The notes below the pieces were generated by a model. The model saw only the letters and a list, made by a program, of their open reading frames with translations, was not told where the DNA came from and did not search any database. Of a DNA stretch of 52,722 nt, positions 25,514 to 35,142 are shown one piece after another. Position 1 is the first letter of the stretch, and every line of letters begins with the position of its first letter. The stretch is from the NCBI GenBank assembly GCA_900542765.1, contig UQOX01000019.1, positions 1 to 52,722 of the forward strand, written 5' to 3'. A program made the translations under genes and the position numbers. The stretch comes from an uncultured Porphyromonadaceae bacterium. Lineage in GTDB: Bacteria > Bacteroidota > Bacteroidia > Bacteroidales > UBA11471.

Positions 25514-28327
25514 TCAGAACTGCGTTTTGGCTGTCACGGGCATGAGACGCACGGGACCGAGCAATCCGCTGGGTATGGTCTGCCAGTGGCCATACTTGCC
25601 TTTCTTGTAGCCGAGGTTGCTGATGTTGGCATCTTTGAAGCGACGCCACTCGATGCCGCGGCGGTCGTAATCGGCGATGCTGTTGGCCGGGAGATTGGTC
25701 ACCTCGATGTCGATGCGGTTCTCACCGGGACGGAGGTACTTCTTCACATAAGTGCAGAACGGTACCGACCAAAGGGTGTCGACCGGCGTGCCGTTGATGG
25801 TCACACGGGCACTCTCGCGCACATCACCCAATTCGAGCAACCATTCGTCGCAAGGCATCTCGGGGAGGTCGAACGTGATGGAATAGGTCGCGGCACCACG
25901 GTTGATTGAGGCTTCGGGCACGGGCAATTCGGTCCAAGAGCCGAGCGTGTCGATGTCAAAAGTCCCGGGAATGGCCGGTTGGCTCTCGGTAAAGGTGAGC
26001 GACCAATCGTTGTCGAGCGAAAGGCTGAGGGGTTGCTTGTCATAATAGAACCAGGCATCACCGGCGGTCTCGTCGTCATAGACACAGACAATGGCCGACT
26101 GTCCCGAGCGCAGCTGCAAATAATACTGCAAGCGGCCATCGACCTCACGCACGCGAGCCATGCCCGAACGTCCCGAAACGGGGTCGTAAATGGCTACCGA
26201 ACGTCCCGAAACAGCGGGTGTCACCCAACCCTCGATGTCACGGTCTTGCAGCGACGCGATGAAGTAGTGATGGCCCTTGTCATTCGCCCGACGGATATAA
26301 TGGGCGCCATAGAGGGTCTTGATATTTTCGGGTTCGACGCCGCACATTCGGAGCACCTCGGCATAATCGCTTCCTGTGATGATTTTACCCTTGCCGAAAT
26401 CCCGTACCTGCTCGCTGGCAAAGCCACCGGCATCGGGCAGTGTCGACAACAGCGATTGCAGAGCCTTGCGACGTTTTTCGAGCGAAGCGTACCCGGGAAC
26501 GTCCTGCGGATAATTATCGACAAAGACAAGGGTGGCACCCTGACGCGCCAACGACAGGAGGTGACGGAGGACATCGTCGGGTATCATCTTCACCGCCGGA
26601 AGGATAATCGCCTTATAGGAGGCTCCGCCGGTCGTCTGCAACAAGCCGTTGCGGCAAACCGTGGTGCGGACGAAATTGTCGGAAATGTAATCGACATCAT
26701 AGCCCGAATTGGTAATCTGCGTCACGACGCTGATAAAGTGCGGGGCACGCTTGGCCATGCCGTGTATGTCGAACGCCAATCCCAACTTCGAGCCTTGCTG
26801 CTCATACCACATGTCATACACGGGCAGATAGACCAGGAAGTCATTGTCGGGCTGCCCCATCTGCAAGAACGACTGGCAGCGGGTGATGTAGGTGAAAAGC
26901 CCGGGAGCATCGCGCCAGATGGTGTTGGTGGGCGACATGTTGATGGAGGCATAGAAAAGCCAACCGGGCCACTCGGCATCGCGGGGCGAGTAGGGCAAGC
27001 CGTGGAAGAACATGTGATTGACGCCGGCCGCGAACATGAGGTCGATGTCGGGTTTGCATTGCGAGAGCGACGTGCGGAAATGCTCGGTGAGCCAAGTAAG
27101 GGTCTCGGACGAAACATAGGGCTTGCCCGAGATATGGGCTCCCGAAGAGGCGTATTTGAGCATCGAGAAATCGGAGTCATTCTCTTTGGCCACCGAGTCG
27201 CGGCGCAGCCCCTTGATCTTGAAGTCGGTGATACCGAAACCCTCGCACTCGGGAATGTCGACCGTGGCATAGAGGTCGATGAGGTTGCCGGGCGAACCGT
27301 GCGCCTGATTGCGGGTGATGCTACCCTGCTTGTGGGCCCATGCGGTCCATTGCCGGGTAAAGTTCTCTTCGAGAAGCTCGGCGATGGTCTCGCGGTAATC
27401 GGTTATGAGACGAGCCCGGGTGTCGTTGTTCGCTCCCGTGAATTCGAGCAGATGGTTTTCGAGTTTATAGCCGCGGCGGCGGGCAAACTGCTCGAAGAAA
27501 TCGGGCGTCCAGTCGGCGCCATAGACCTCGTAGGAGTCATTGAAGAAAGTCTCCGGCGCGGGAGCCTTGGCCGCCTTGAAAGCCTTGTCGAAACGAGAGA
27601 GATAGTGGGCTACGGCCTTGTGCGAGAAGTGGTCCATGACATAACCGGCGCCACCGGGAGCCGCACGTTTCACCTTCTGGAAGGTTTTGCCCACGAAAGC
27701 GGCCACCAAGGTCCACTCCTCCCCTTTCGGGGCGGTCCAGTTGAGCGCACCGGTTTCCTTATCGACCCGAGAAGTGAGGTTCACGACCTTCCCGCTCGGC
27801 GAGAAGGCCATGAGACGAGAGAGGTAAGCCACCGGTTTCTGCTTCTTGTCGTTGACGGTGACAGGTTCTTGCAAACGGGTTCCGCCGGCAAGCGCATAGC
27901 GCTGGAAAATGACTTTCGTGGCAGCGTCCTCGACGGAGACCTCGGGGCCGCCAAAGGGCCAACCTGTACCGGTGTTCATGTCGATGTTCAGTCCGAGGCG
28001 CTTGCCTTCTTCACACACGAAATCATACATGCGCATCCAACGGGGCGAGAGGAAATCGATGTCGTTGGCCTCGTTGTCTTTCACTCCGTAGATAGGGGTT
28101 ATTTCGAGGGTTCCGAGTCCCGTGCGGGCATAGTCGGCCATGTTCTCTGAGAGATTGACCGAGTCGACGGCGCTACCCAGCCACCACCATCGGGCACCGG
28201 GTTTGGCCACGGTCGATGCCTCGGGCCAGACGGGAGCCTGGGCGGCCGCCATGGCGGCGACACCGAAGAACAATCCGCTGCAAAGCAAACGGAGCTTCGT
28301 GGAAGAGAATGATTTTATCTTTTTCAT
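25514..28327 (-). CDS. GH106 alpha-L-rhamnosidase
   Basis: 937 residues with a signal peptide (cleaved near AMAAAQ), so periplasmic. The N-terminal core is typical of GH106: PGARWWWLGSAVDSVNLSEN (43-62), GTLEITPIYGVKDNEAN, and DMNTGTGWPFGGPEVS, then ETFFNDSYEVYGADWTPDF, a region of conserved acids in a TIM-barrel. The C-terminal portion (about 750-930) is a galactose-binding-like beta-sandwich (WLLELGDVRESARVTINGTP). The family removes terminal alpha-linked L-rhamnose from RG-I and RG-II fragments with inversion and calcium dependence. Free rhamnose would then be taken in by the rhaT gene product next door. I have not assigned individual catalytic residues. It follows the GH2 gene by 9 bases and is the last gene of its unit. 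Confidence 0.94.
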   Translation of the reverse strand: MKKIKSFSSTKLRLLCSGLFFGVAAMAAAQAPVWPEASTVAKPGARWWWLGSAVDSVNLSENMADYARTGLGTLEITPIYGVKDNEANDIDFLSPRWMRMYDFVCEEGKRLGLNIDMNTGTGWPFGGPEVSVEDAATKVIFQRYALAGGTRLQEPVTVNDKKQKPVAYLSRLMAFSPSGKVVNLTSRVDKETGALNWTAPKGEEWTLVAAFVGKTFQKVKRAAPGGAGYVMDHFSHKAVAHYLSRFDKAFKAAKAPAPETFFNDSYEVYGADWTPDFFEQFARRRGYKLENHLLEFTGANNDTRARLITDYRETIAELLEENFTRQWTAWAHKQGSITRNQAHGSPGNLIDLYATVDIPECEGFGITDFKIKGLRRDSVAKENDSDFSMLKYASSGAHISGKPYVSSETLTWLTEHFRTSLSQCKPDIDLMFAAGVNHMFFHGLPYSPRDAEWPGWLFYASINMSPTNTIWRDAPGLFTYITRCQSFLQMGQPDNDFLVYLPVYDMWYEQQGSKLGLAFDIHGMAKRAPHFISVVTQITNSGYDVDYISDNFVRTTVCRNGLLQTTGGASYKAIILPAVKMIPDDVLRHLLSLARQGATLVFVDNYPQDVPGYASLEKRRKALQSLLSTLPDAGGFASEQVRDFGKGKIITGSDYAEVLRMCGVEPENIKTLYGAHYIRRANDKGHHYFIASLQDRDIEGWVTPAVSGRSVAIYDPVSGRSGMARVREVDGRLQYYLQLRSGQSAIVCVYDDETAGDAWFYYDKQPLSLSLDNDWSLTFTESQPAIPGTFDIDTLGSWTELPVPEASINRGAATYSITFDLPEMPCDEWLLELGDVRESARVTINGTPVDTLWSVPFCTYVKKYLRPGENRIDIEVTNLPANSIADYDRRGIEWRRFKDANISNLGYKKGKYGHWQTIPSGLLGPVRLMPVTAKTQF

Positions 28328-28336
28328 CGTATCATA

Positions 28337-31222
28337 TCATTTTGAGGTTTTTCTGAAATCGAAGCCCAAGCCCATATAGATGCCTTCATCGCCCGATTTG
28401 ATGCGAATGGAGCCGGGCTGGCTCTTCGGGCCGTGCTGCGAAATGGGCTTGAAACTGCGAATGGCCGGTATTTCGAGCAAGAAAGAGAGGTCGCCGGCGG
28501 GGAAAGCGGGCATGGTGAGCGTCGTACCCTGGCGTTCGTGAGGCTCCTCGGGCGTAAGCATGCGCAGGTAGACCCCGTCGCTGGTGGCATAAACCGTGAA
28601 ATCACTTTCCTTGTTCTGCACCGTCGCCCAATAGAGGTTGGAATGATAGCCTTTGAACTCGGGATAGACGAGATTTTCGTAGCTTTCGCCCGTAATCGTG
28701 TTGTTATAGGCTTTCTCCCACAGTCCCATGTTGGCGCCACGGAGACGGTTTTTCCACACGCGATAGGGACCGCCGCCCAACCAACGCATGCCGGTAACAA
28801 CATTCTCGGGATAGGAGAAGGTGATGCCCAGATTGGTAATATTGTCATAGGTAGCAGCATCGTCGAGACCTCCTCCCAAACGCGAACGGTTGAGCATGAG
28901 AAGCGACATGTCGAGCAATCCGTCGGGCGACATGCGCCACACAATCGAATCGATGTTGCCGTTGTATTTCACCGCAAAGACGGCCGTGTCGCCATCGAGG
29001 CGGACTTGCGTACTCTTCACCGAAGCGACCATGCCCACGGGAGCAGGGCCGTTGGAGAGCGAGATGTGATGACCGTCGCTCACTACCTGGGTGATGTATC
29101 CGGTCGTGGTGTCGAAGGTCACCTCCACACCCGCCGCGGCGAGCTTCACCGTATTGCCGTTTTTCTCACAAGCAGCCTTGTCCGAAGCGGGTGCCTCGTC
29201 GCGGTGACGTGTCCAGTAATCGCCGGCATAACCGATGGGCCAAGTGCGGGTCACCATCTCGCTGCCATCGGGGTGATATGCCACGATTTCGAGCAAGTCG
29301 GCATCGAAGAAATTTGCCGGCAATGTCATCGTGGCGATACCCCGTTCACCGGGACAGAGGGAGGGCAACTGCACCTCTCCCTCGCCCACAAGGGTCTGCT
29401 CACCTTTGCCTCCCGCCAAGGGCGAAGCGATGGTATAGAGCTTATAGGTCATGCGACAAGAGTCGAGTGTCGTATAGAGGTATTCGTTGGTGACAAAGAA
29501 ACGGCCGTTGAACGAAGGGGTCACAAAGAAACGTTCGACCTGTATCGGCGCCCAAATATCGCGCACGGTGTAATAGCTGCCCTCTTTCTCCCGATAAGGG
29601 CCAAGAATGCCGTCGGGAGCATTGAATCCGTCGGAATCGAGAATTCCCCCCATGTCGGAACGTTTCACCGCATTGTCGCAGAAGTCCCACATGAAGCCGC
29701 CCACAAAGAGGGGGTGAGCCTTGTAGTTGTTCCAGAAATCTTCGAGGCCGGCACCGTGACCCTGGTCATACTGTCCGTGCATGAACTCGGTAGGCATGAA
29801 GAGTTTGTAGCCATAGGTAAAGCGGGCGATGCCGGTCAGGTAAGCTGGATAGTGGTGGGTATCGAGCTCGTCGAAGTCGGCCCAAGGGTGAATGACATGA
29901 CGTTTCTGCGGGTCATATTTGGCAAAGAGCGGGTCGAGTTTCTTGTTCCAACCGCCTTCGTTGCCGTTGCTCCAAATGATGATACAAGGGTGGTTGACAT
30001 CGCGGGTCACCATCTCGGGGAGCAGGCGCGAACCCACCTGCGTATCGTAGGAATTTTGCCAACCGGCCAACTCATCGATGAAGAAAACGCCCAGCGAATC
30101 GCACACATCAAGGAAATGCTCATCGGGCGGATAGTGACAACGTATGGCGTTCATGTTCATCTCCTTGATGAGACGCACATCGTCGAGGCTGATCTGCTTG
30201 TTGGTCGTGCGACCGCCATCGGGCCAGAAAGAGTGCCGGTTGATGCCTTTGAGCATGACCTTCACCCCATTGACGTAGAGGCCGTCCTTGGCCCGGAAGT
30301 CGACCGTGCGGAAGCCGATGCGCTGGTCATAGCGATGCAACACCGTCCCGTCGGCGCCGCGCAAATTGACCGAGAGGAGATAAAGTTGGGGTTGCTCGGG
30401 ATTCCAGGGTTGCACGCCCGACCATTCGCCCGAGAGCGTAACCAGGCTGTCGCCGGCGGCCACACGCCCTTGCAACTTGCCGTAAAGCACCTCACCGGTG
30501 GCTACCGACGAGAGGGTGGCGTCGAGCGTGCAGGCCGTGTCGATGCCCGAGAGGAAGACTTGCGCGTCGATAGAGCCGTCGGCTCGCGCATCGACCGCCA
30601 AGCGGTCGATGTGTTGCACGGGTTTGATTTCGAGATAGACGGGACGGTAAATGCCGCCGAAAAGCCACCAGTCGGCCCTGCGCTCGGCATTGTTGACCGA
30701 CCTGTTTTCGGAGTGCTTCCACACCGTCACTTCAAGGACATTCTTTTTCCCGAAGGAGACAAAATCGGTGATGTCATAGGAGAAACGGTAGAATCCGCCT
30801 TGGTGTTTGGGGCCGACCACCTGACCGTTGACCGAGACTTCGGTATCGGTCATCACGCCATCAAAAACGATGGAGACCTGTTGTCCGCGGGCAGAAGCGG
30901 GAAGGGTGAACGTGTGGCGATAGATGCCCTGCTCCATACTGGGATTTTTCAGCCGTTTCACCAAGCCGCTGTTGCGGTCCTTGTCCTTGTACCAACGACC
31001 GTAGGTATATTCGCCGAAACCCTGCAATTCCCATTGCGAAGGGACTTCGATTTTTTTCCATTTCCCGCTGTTGCGGCCTTCGGTACAATAGAAATCCCAT
31101 TTCACCGTTTGGCCGAAACCGGTACCTGAGAGGTAAATCTTACGGGTTTCCTGCGCACTCGTCCACGAGGGGAGGGCGATGCAGAATGCAATGAATAGGT
31201 TGATAAACAGTTTTCTTTTCAT
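28337..31222 (-). CDS. GH2 beta-galactosidase (LacZ-like, large form)
   Basis: 961 residues with signal peptide MKRKLFINLFIAFCIALPSW cleaved near TSAQ. The GH2 order is complete: jelly-roll sugar-binding domain (about 30-200), immunoglobulin-like domain (about 205-305), TIM barrel (about 305-590), and a C-terminal galactose-mutarotase-like super-sandwich (about 670-955). Catalytic residues are the acid/base Glu422 in IIIWSNGNEGGW and the nucleophile Glu479 in MPTEFMHG, followed by the usual GGFMWDFCDNAV. The domain layout with the C-terminal super-sandwich is that of LacZ. In this locus it would remove beta-galactose from galactan or arabinogalactan side chains of RG-I. First gene of the unit with GH106. 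Confidence 0.92.
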   Translation of the reverse strand: MKRKLFINLFIAFCIALPSWTSAQETRKIYLSGTGFGQTVKWDFYCTEGRNSGKWKKIEVPSQWELQGFGEYTYGRWYKDKDRNSGLVKRLKNPSMEQGIYRHTFTLPASARGQQVSIVFDGVMTDTEVSVNGQVVGPKHQGGFYRFSYDITDFVSFGKKNVLEVTVWKHSENRSVNNAERRADWWLFGGIYRPVYLEIKPVQHIDRLAVDARADGSIDAQVFLSGIDTACTLDATLSSVATGEVLYGKLQGRVAAGDSLVTLSGEWSGVQPWNPEQPQLYLLSVNLRGADGTVLHRYDQRIGFRTVDFRAKDGLYVNGVKVMLKGINRHSFWPDGGRTTNKQISLDDVRLIKEMNMNAIRCHYPPDEHFLDVCDSLGVFFIDELAGWQNSYDTQVGSRLLPEMVTRDVNHPCIIIWSNGNEGGWNKKLDPLFAKYDPQKRHVIHPWADFDELDTHHYPAYLTGIARFTYGYKLFMPTEFMHGQYDQGHGAGLEDFWNNYKAHPLFVGGFMWDFCDNAVKRSDMGGILDSDGFNAPDGILGPYREKEGSYYTVRDIWAPIQVERFFVTPSFNGRFFVTNEYLYTTLDSCRMTYKLYTIASPLAGGKGEQTLVGEGEVQLPSLCPGERGIATMTLPANFFDADLLEIVAYHPDGSEMVTRTWPIGYAGDYWTRHRDEAPASDKAACEKNGNTVKLAAAGVEVTFDTTTGYITQVVSDGHHISLSNGPAPVGMVASVKSTQVRLDGDTAVFAVKYNGNIDSIVWRMSPDGLLDMSLLMLNRSRLGGGLDDAATYDNITNLGITFSYPENVVTGMRWLGGGPYRVWKNRLRGANMGLWEKAYNNTITGESYENLVYPEFKGYHSNLYWATVQNKESDFTVYATSDGVYLRMLTPEEPHERQGTTLTMPAFPAGDLSFLLEIPAIRSFKPISQHGPKSQPGSIRIKSGDEGIYMGLGFDFRKTSK

Positions 31223-31279
31223 GATATACAGCGTTCATTAATCTTCTCGGCGGCGTCTCATAGAGAACACATCGAATGC

Positions 31280-31287
31280 CAAAGATA
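31280..31287 (-). promoter_or_regulatory. Candidate -7 promoter element (TATCTTTG) for GH2-GH106
   Basis: TATCTTTG on the minus strand, 57 bases upstream of the GH2 start and downstream of the CE12 terminator. No clear -33 TTTG at the proper spacing. Followed by GCATTCG, nearly the same as after the rhaB box. Confidence 0.55.
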
Positions 31288-31344
31288 GTTTTTTTCTCTC
31301 AAATCTCCTATCTTCCTTGTGCAGGATAAGAGGCGGATTCCCGC

Positions 31345-31380
31345 AAAAGAGCCCTCCCCCCCCTCTTTTTTGGGGGAGGG
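31345..31380 (-). terminator. Probable intrinsic terminator after CE12
   Basis: CCCTCCCCC (31352-31360) and GGGGGAGGG (31372-31380) form a 9-bp all-GC-rich stem with an 11-base loop. The minus strand continues GCTCTTTTGC, a broken U tract, so efficiency is uncertain. It sits 14 bases past the CE12 stop codon. Confidence 0.65.
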
Positions 31381-31394
31381 AGAGTGGAGAGGGA

Positions 31395-32192
31395 CTATTT
31401 CAGGAACTTTTTCAGTTTGCAGCCTTTGAGCTGGTCGATTTGTTGAGCCACCACCTCGGCATTGATGCGGGCGCCCTTTTCCGAGGTATGGGTCCAGTCG
31501 GCATCGGTAAAGCAGGATTTGACAGCCTCCTGCCCCATCTCATCATAGATATCCGAAATCAGGGTATTGAGGTCGATGCAAGGGACGTTCTCTTCACGGG
31601 CCACCTCACGAGCCCACTCGGCATGAGCGTCGTCGCGCATGACTTTCCCGTCTTTCCAACGATTGCGGGGTATGAGCGTGCACAGAATGGGATTGGCACC
31701 CTTGGCTTTGGCTTCACGCACATAACGGCGCAAATAGGCGCCATAGGTTACCACCGTCTCTTTTACGCCGGTGGCCTCGACGATGCCGGTGGTGTCTTCA
31801 TCGCCCACACCTTTGAGCGACGCACGGGGACGGTTCCCGGTGAAGATGTCGCCGCCATCGTTGTGGCCGAACTGTATGAGGACGTAATCGCCCTTGCCCA
31901 ACGAATCGGCCACTGCGCTCCAACGGCCTTCGGTAATGAATGTGCGGCTGCTGCGGCCACCGATGGCACGATTGCGCACCTCGGCCTTGTCGGCATCGAA
32001 ATATTCGCCCACGAAGCTACCCCAGCCCCATTGGCCGCGGTCGCCTCTCCCCTGCCCGTTCTTCACGGTCGAGTCGCCAATCACATAAACGAGCGTTTTT
32101 TTATTTTTCTTCTCTTTCCGGGCATAGGCTTCGGTTGCGCCAAAAGATTGTAACAAGACAAAAACGCCCAGGAGGAATGCTATTTTTTTCAT
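31395..32192 (-). CDS. CE12 rhamnogalacturonan acetylesterase (SGNH hydrolase)
   Basis: 265 residues with a signal peptide, so periplasmic. The four SGNH blocks are intact: VIGDST with the nucleophile Ser41, IGGRSSRTF (77-85) with the oxyanion Gly, QFGHND (107-112) with Asn111, and DWTH with Asp232 and His235. GRSSRTF plus GHNDGGD is diagnostic of the CE12 subgroup (YesT/RGAE), which removes acetyl groups from galacturonate in the RG-I backbone so that lyases and hydrolases can act. It lies 67 bases downstream of the pectate-lyase-like gene, with a terminator-like hairpin in between. Confidence 0.92.
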   Translation of the reverse strand: MKKIAFLLGVFVLLQSFGATEAYARKEKKNKKTLVYVIGDSTVKNGQGRGDRGQWGWGSFVGEYFDADKAEVRNRAIGGRSSRTFITEGRWSAVADSLGKGDYVLIQFGHNDGGDIFTGNRPRASLKGVGDEDTTGIVEATGVKETVVTYGAYLRRYVREAKAKGANPILCTLIPRNRWKDGKVMRDDAHAEWAREVAREENVPCIDLNTLISDIYDEMGQEAVKSCFTDADWTHTSEKGARINAEVVAQQIDQLKGCKLKKFLK

Positions 32193-32212
32193 AATTCATG
32201 AGGTAATTACAT

Positions 32213-32245
32213 AAAAAGGATATCTGCACAACAGGTATCCTTTTT
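32213..32245 (-). terminator. Hairpin with terminator shape between the PL1-like gene and CE12
   Basis: AAAAAGGATATCTG (32213-32226) pairs with CAGGTATCCTTTTT (32232-32245) across the loop CACAA, a 14-bp stem with one G-U pair. On the minus strand it ends in TTTTT, the classic shape, and it is symmetric on both strands. It is only 20 bases before the CE12 start and no -7 box lies between, so CE12 must be read through it, at reduced level, or by a promoter I cannot see. Confidence 0.78.
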
Positions 32246-32259
32246 ATAATAAGAAAGTT

Positions 32260-35142
32260 TTAATACTTCATTATGCGGGTGGCATGTGTCAGGTTACCAG
32301 TGGTAACGATACAACTGTATGCACCGGCCGGCAACTGGTCGAGACCTCTTATCTCGGCGATACCACTCGACGCAGCCACATCGCGGCTGTAAACAAGGGT
32401 ACCCGAGAGGTTGTAAATCTCGACTTTCACCGTCATGGCATTTTGAGGAACGATAATCGAGAATGCTTCTTTGAAGGGGTTGGGATAAACGGTCAACTCC
32501 TCGGCGTTCTCCTCTTGTTCAACTTCCTCGATAGCCGTCACGCCATGCTCATATTTTGCCTTGATTTCAATCTCGGTAAGAGCATCGTTGTAAAGCGTGA
32601 ATTCATCGATAGAACCGATAAACGGCGCATCGAAATTGATGTTCACATTGCCGATAACCAAGGCTTCTTCGCCCGAGATGGCTCCGGTCTTGTCTTCGCC
32701 CGAAGCGAAGAGTTCGCCGTCGATATAGAGGCGGAGTTGTGCATTCTCCACGTCGCGCACGGCCACTACATGGTGCCAGTTGCCATCGAAATAGGAGGTT
32801 GCCGAGCCTTCGGCCAGAGATTTCGTCACGTCGTCATCGACGCCGAAATAGAGGCGTCCGTTCTTGTATTCGAGGCCGAACCATGAGCCGGTGTTACCGG
32901 CGATTTCCGACGAGTGGCTGCCCTTGTGGAGCAGATAACGGCTTTGCGAACTGTTACCCGCAGTCGACTTGAACCAAAGTTCATACGAGAACGGTGCGCT
33001 TTCAAATTCTATGGCCTCATAAGAGGGCACAATCATGCCATCAGTTGCGTTGGCTGCCGAGAATGCAATACCGCCGCCGATTTTGCCTTCACCCCACACC
33101 GGGACATAAGAGCCGTAGGGGGTGGCATCGTTGGCAATAATTTCTTCATCGGAGGGAGCATTCACCGCCGTAGAGCCGGAGGTCTCATCGAAAGCGAAGT
33201 AGGCCACTTTGGTGCGGACAGGCTCCCGTCCGGAAGTGAAACTCCATACCGAACCTTCGGTGCGGCCCAAATTATTGCTGGCATCGACACGCCAATAATA
33301 GGTGGTGTTCTGCTCCAAAGTCATCGTGTACGATTTAGCCTTGACGGTCGTTATGGAATCCAAATTATCGGGTGATGTTCCAATATAAATGTGATAAGAA
33401 GGACGTCCCGATGTGGCATTGGAGAAACGCAAGGTCGTGGTCATATACTCCTCGATGGTAGAGCCGTCGGCGGGATAGGGGTCGGTCGACATATCGGGAG
33501 CTCCGGGGGCACTCGGGGTGGTAAATTCAATGTCGGCGGGCAGAGATTCCATTTCGGAGGTGAAAGTGATAAAACGAGCCGTGTAGGTCGATTTCGAAGA
33601 GAGGCCATCGATTTGGAAAGAACCCACAGTCACATCGTCGAGGGTATCGACAGGCGTGAACGCCGATTCGCCCTCCTTCATCAGTTCGACACGGATTTTG
33701 GCACCGTCGGCTTTCTCGTGGCAGGCAAAGATGATGGTGACTTGTGCCGTGTCGAGTGCACTCAATGCCAAGTCGACCGGATACTTCAAGAACGTGCGGT
33801 CGGCAACAGGTATGTTGTTGATGTAATTCTCGATATTGAGGTAACCGTTTTCTGCATAAGCCACGGCATCGGAAGCATCATTGGGATTGAGTCCGTTGGC
33901 CGTTTCCCAAGCATCGGGCATACCGTCATTGTCTGAATCCAGCGGTTTCACGGCATTGTAGAAGTGCCCTACATTATTTTTCAACGCCAAAGCACCTTCA
34001 CTGCCTATCGTTGCGCCTTTGGTTCCAAATGAGCACAACTCATCGATGACATAGGCATCGACTTCATCACGGTCGGGCAAAGAGGCTCCCACGCTATCGA
34101 TGACCCATTGGAGGGCTTCATCGGCAGTCGGGAACATCGAAGCTATGACGGGGTGTTCTCTGCCGTCGGTAGGATATTCGGCACTCTGCTGGAACTCTTC
34201 GAACGTAGCATAAGGAATACCGCCGAAATCATCGTCGGCCATATCACGGCCGTTAACAACACCATCTCTATTTCCATCGGTTTTGTTGGCCTTGTGATAA
34301 ACAGCCGTGAGGTCATTACCCCGTCCCACGCCGGTGCCATTGCTGTTCGGACCCTGAATGAAATAGTTGGCTTGTATATCGGCCCAAATGCGACCTTCGG
34401 AATCGCCACCGAGGTTATAACCGCCACCGCTGCCCCAGTTATACACCACATTGTTGATGTACTGGTTGAGACCTTTTACCTTGTGGTTACGGGTTGCATT
34501 ATCGGCATAAAAATTGCGATAGAGCGTCACACCGCCCACTTCATTGGTCGGTTGGCACAAGCCACCGGCCGAGTGAGGTTGGAGACCCTGGCTCATTATG
34601 GTTTTCTGTATGGTGATGTTTCCCACACCGCCGCCTTTACCATCGGAGTTGATGGAGAAAGTCTCGTCTTTTCCCCAAGAAATCGAACAATGGTCAAAAA
34701 TCATGTTCGAACCGTTGGCAATACCGGCAGCATCTTTTCCACCGTCGCCACTCGTGCCCATACGGATACGCAGGTGACGGACAATGATATCATTTGCTCC
34801 TGAAAATGAGACGCCGTTACCATAGATGACCACGCCGTTACCGGGAGCCGTCTGGCCAGCAATGGTGAGGTTTTTGGAAAAGACAAGGCGTTCATTGATT
34901 CTTATGATACCCGACACATCGAAAACGATAACACGGTTGGGCTGACTGATAGCATCGCGGAAAGAACCAGATCCGGAATCATTCAAGTTGGTTACATGGT
35001 AAACCGTCGGATTCGACCCGGCACGGGCACCACGCGCAAAACGGCCGTAGCCTTCGGCACCGGGGAAAGCGACCAGCCCGTCGGCTGCCGCTCCGCCCAC
35101 CAAGGCAAAAGCCATGCAGATAGATAGTAAAACTCTTTTCAT
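32260..35142 (-). CDS. PL1-type pectate-lyase-like protein with LamG domain and T9SS sorting domain
   Basis: 960 residues from the ATG at 35142 (an ATG two codons upstream is also possible). Signal peptide, then a beta-helix domain (about 22-400) with pectate lyase landmarks: AFPGAEGYGRFARG, NLNDSGSGSFRDAI, the FDHCSISWGKDET block (149-161) and DNATRNHKVKG (214-224). A calcium-loop-like DGNRDGVVNGRD follows. Then a fibronectin-III-like region (about 460-640), a LamG/concanavalin-like domain (about 650-860), and a type A T9SS C-terminal domain (VYPNPFKEAF to the end RIMKY). The enzyme would cut pectin at the cell surface, its tail being removed on export by the type IX machinery. Catalytic activity is inferred; the exact PL1 subfamily is open. 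Confidence 0.88.
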   Translation of the reverse strand: MKRVLLSICMAFALVGGAAADGLVAFPGAEGYGRFARGARAGSNPTVYHVTNLNDSGSGSFRDAISQPNRVIVFDVSGIIRINERLVFSKNLTIAGQTAPGNGVVIYGNGVSFSGANDIIVRHLRIRMGTSGDGGKDAAGIANGSNMIFDHCSISWGKDETFSINSDGKGGGVGNITIQKTIMSQGLQPHSAGGLCQPTNEVGGVTLYRNFYADNATRNHKVKGLNQYINNVVYNWGSGGGYNLGGDSEGRIWADIQANYFIQGPNSNGTGVGRGNDLTAVYHKANKTDGNRDGVVNGRDMADDDFGGIPYATFEEFQQSAEYPTDGREHPVIASMFPTADEALQWVIDSVGASLPDRDEVDAYVIDELCSFGTKGATIGSEGALALKNNVGHFYNAVKPLDSDNDGMPDAWETANGLNPNDASDAVAYAENGYLNIENYINNIPVADRTFLKYPVDLALSALDTAQVTIIFACHEKADGAKIRVELMKEGESAFTPVDTLDDVTVGSFQIDGLSSKSTYTARFITFTSEMESLPADIEFTTPSAPGAPDMSTDPYPADGSTIEEYMTTTLRFSNATSGRPSYHIYIGTSPDNLDSITTVKAKSYTMTLEQNTTYYWRVDASNNLGRTEGSVWSFTSGREPVRTKVAYFAFDETSGSTAVNAPSDEEIIANDATPYGSYVPVWGEGKIGGGIAFSAANATDGMIVPSYEAIEFESAPFSYELWFKSTAGNSSQSRYLLHKGSHSSEIAGNTGSWFGLEYKNGRLYFGVDDDVTKSLAEGSATSYFDGNWHHVVAVRDVENAQLRLYIDGELFASGEDKTGAISGEEALVIGNVNINFDAPFIGSIDEFTLYNDALTEIEIKAKYEHGVTAIEEVEQEENAEELTVYPNPFKEAFSIIVPQNAMTVKVEIYNLSGTLVYSRDVAASSGIAEIRGLDQLPAGAYSCIVTTGNLTHATRIMKY

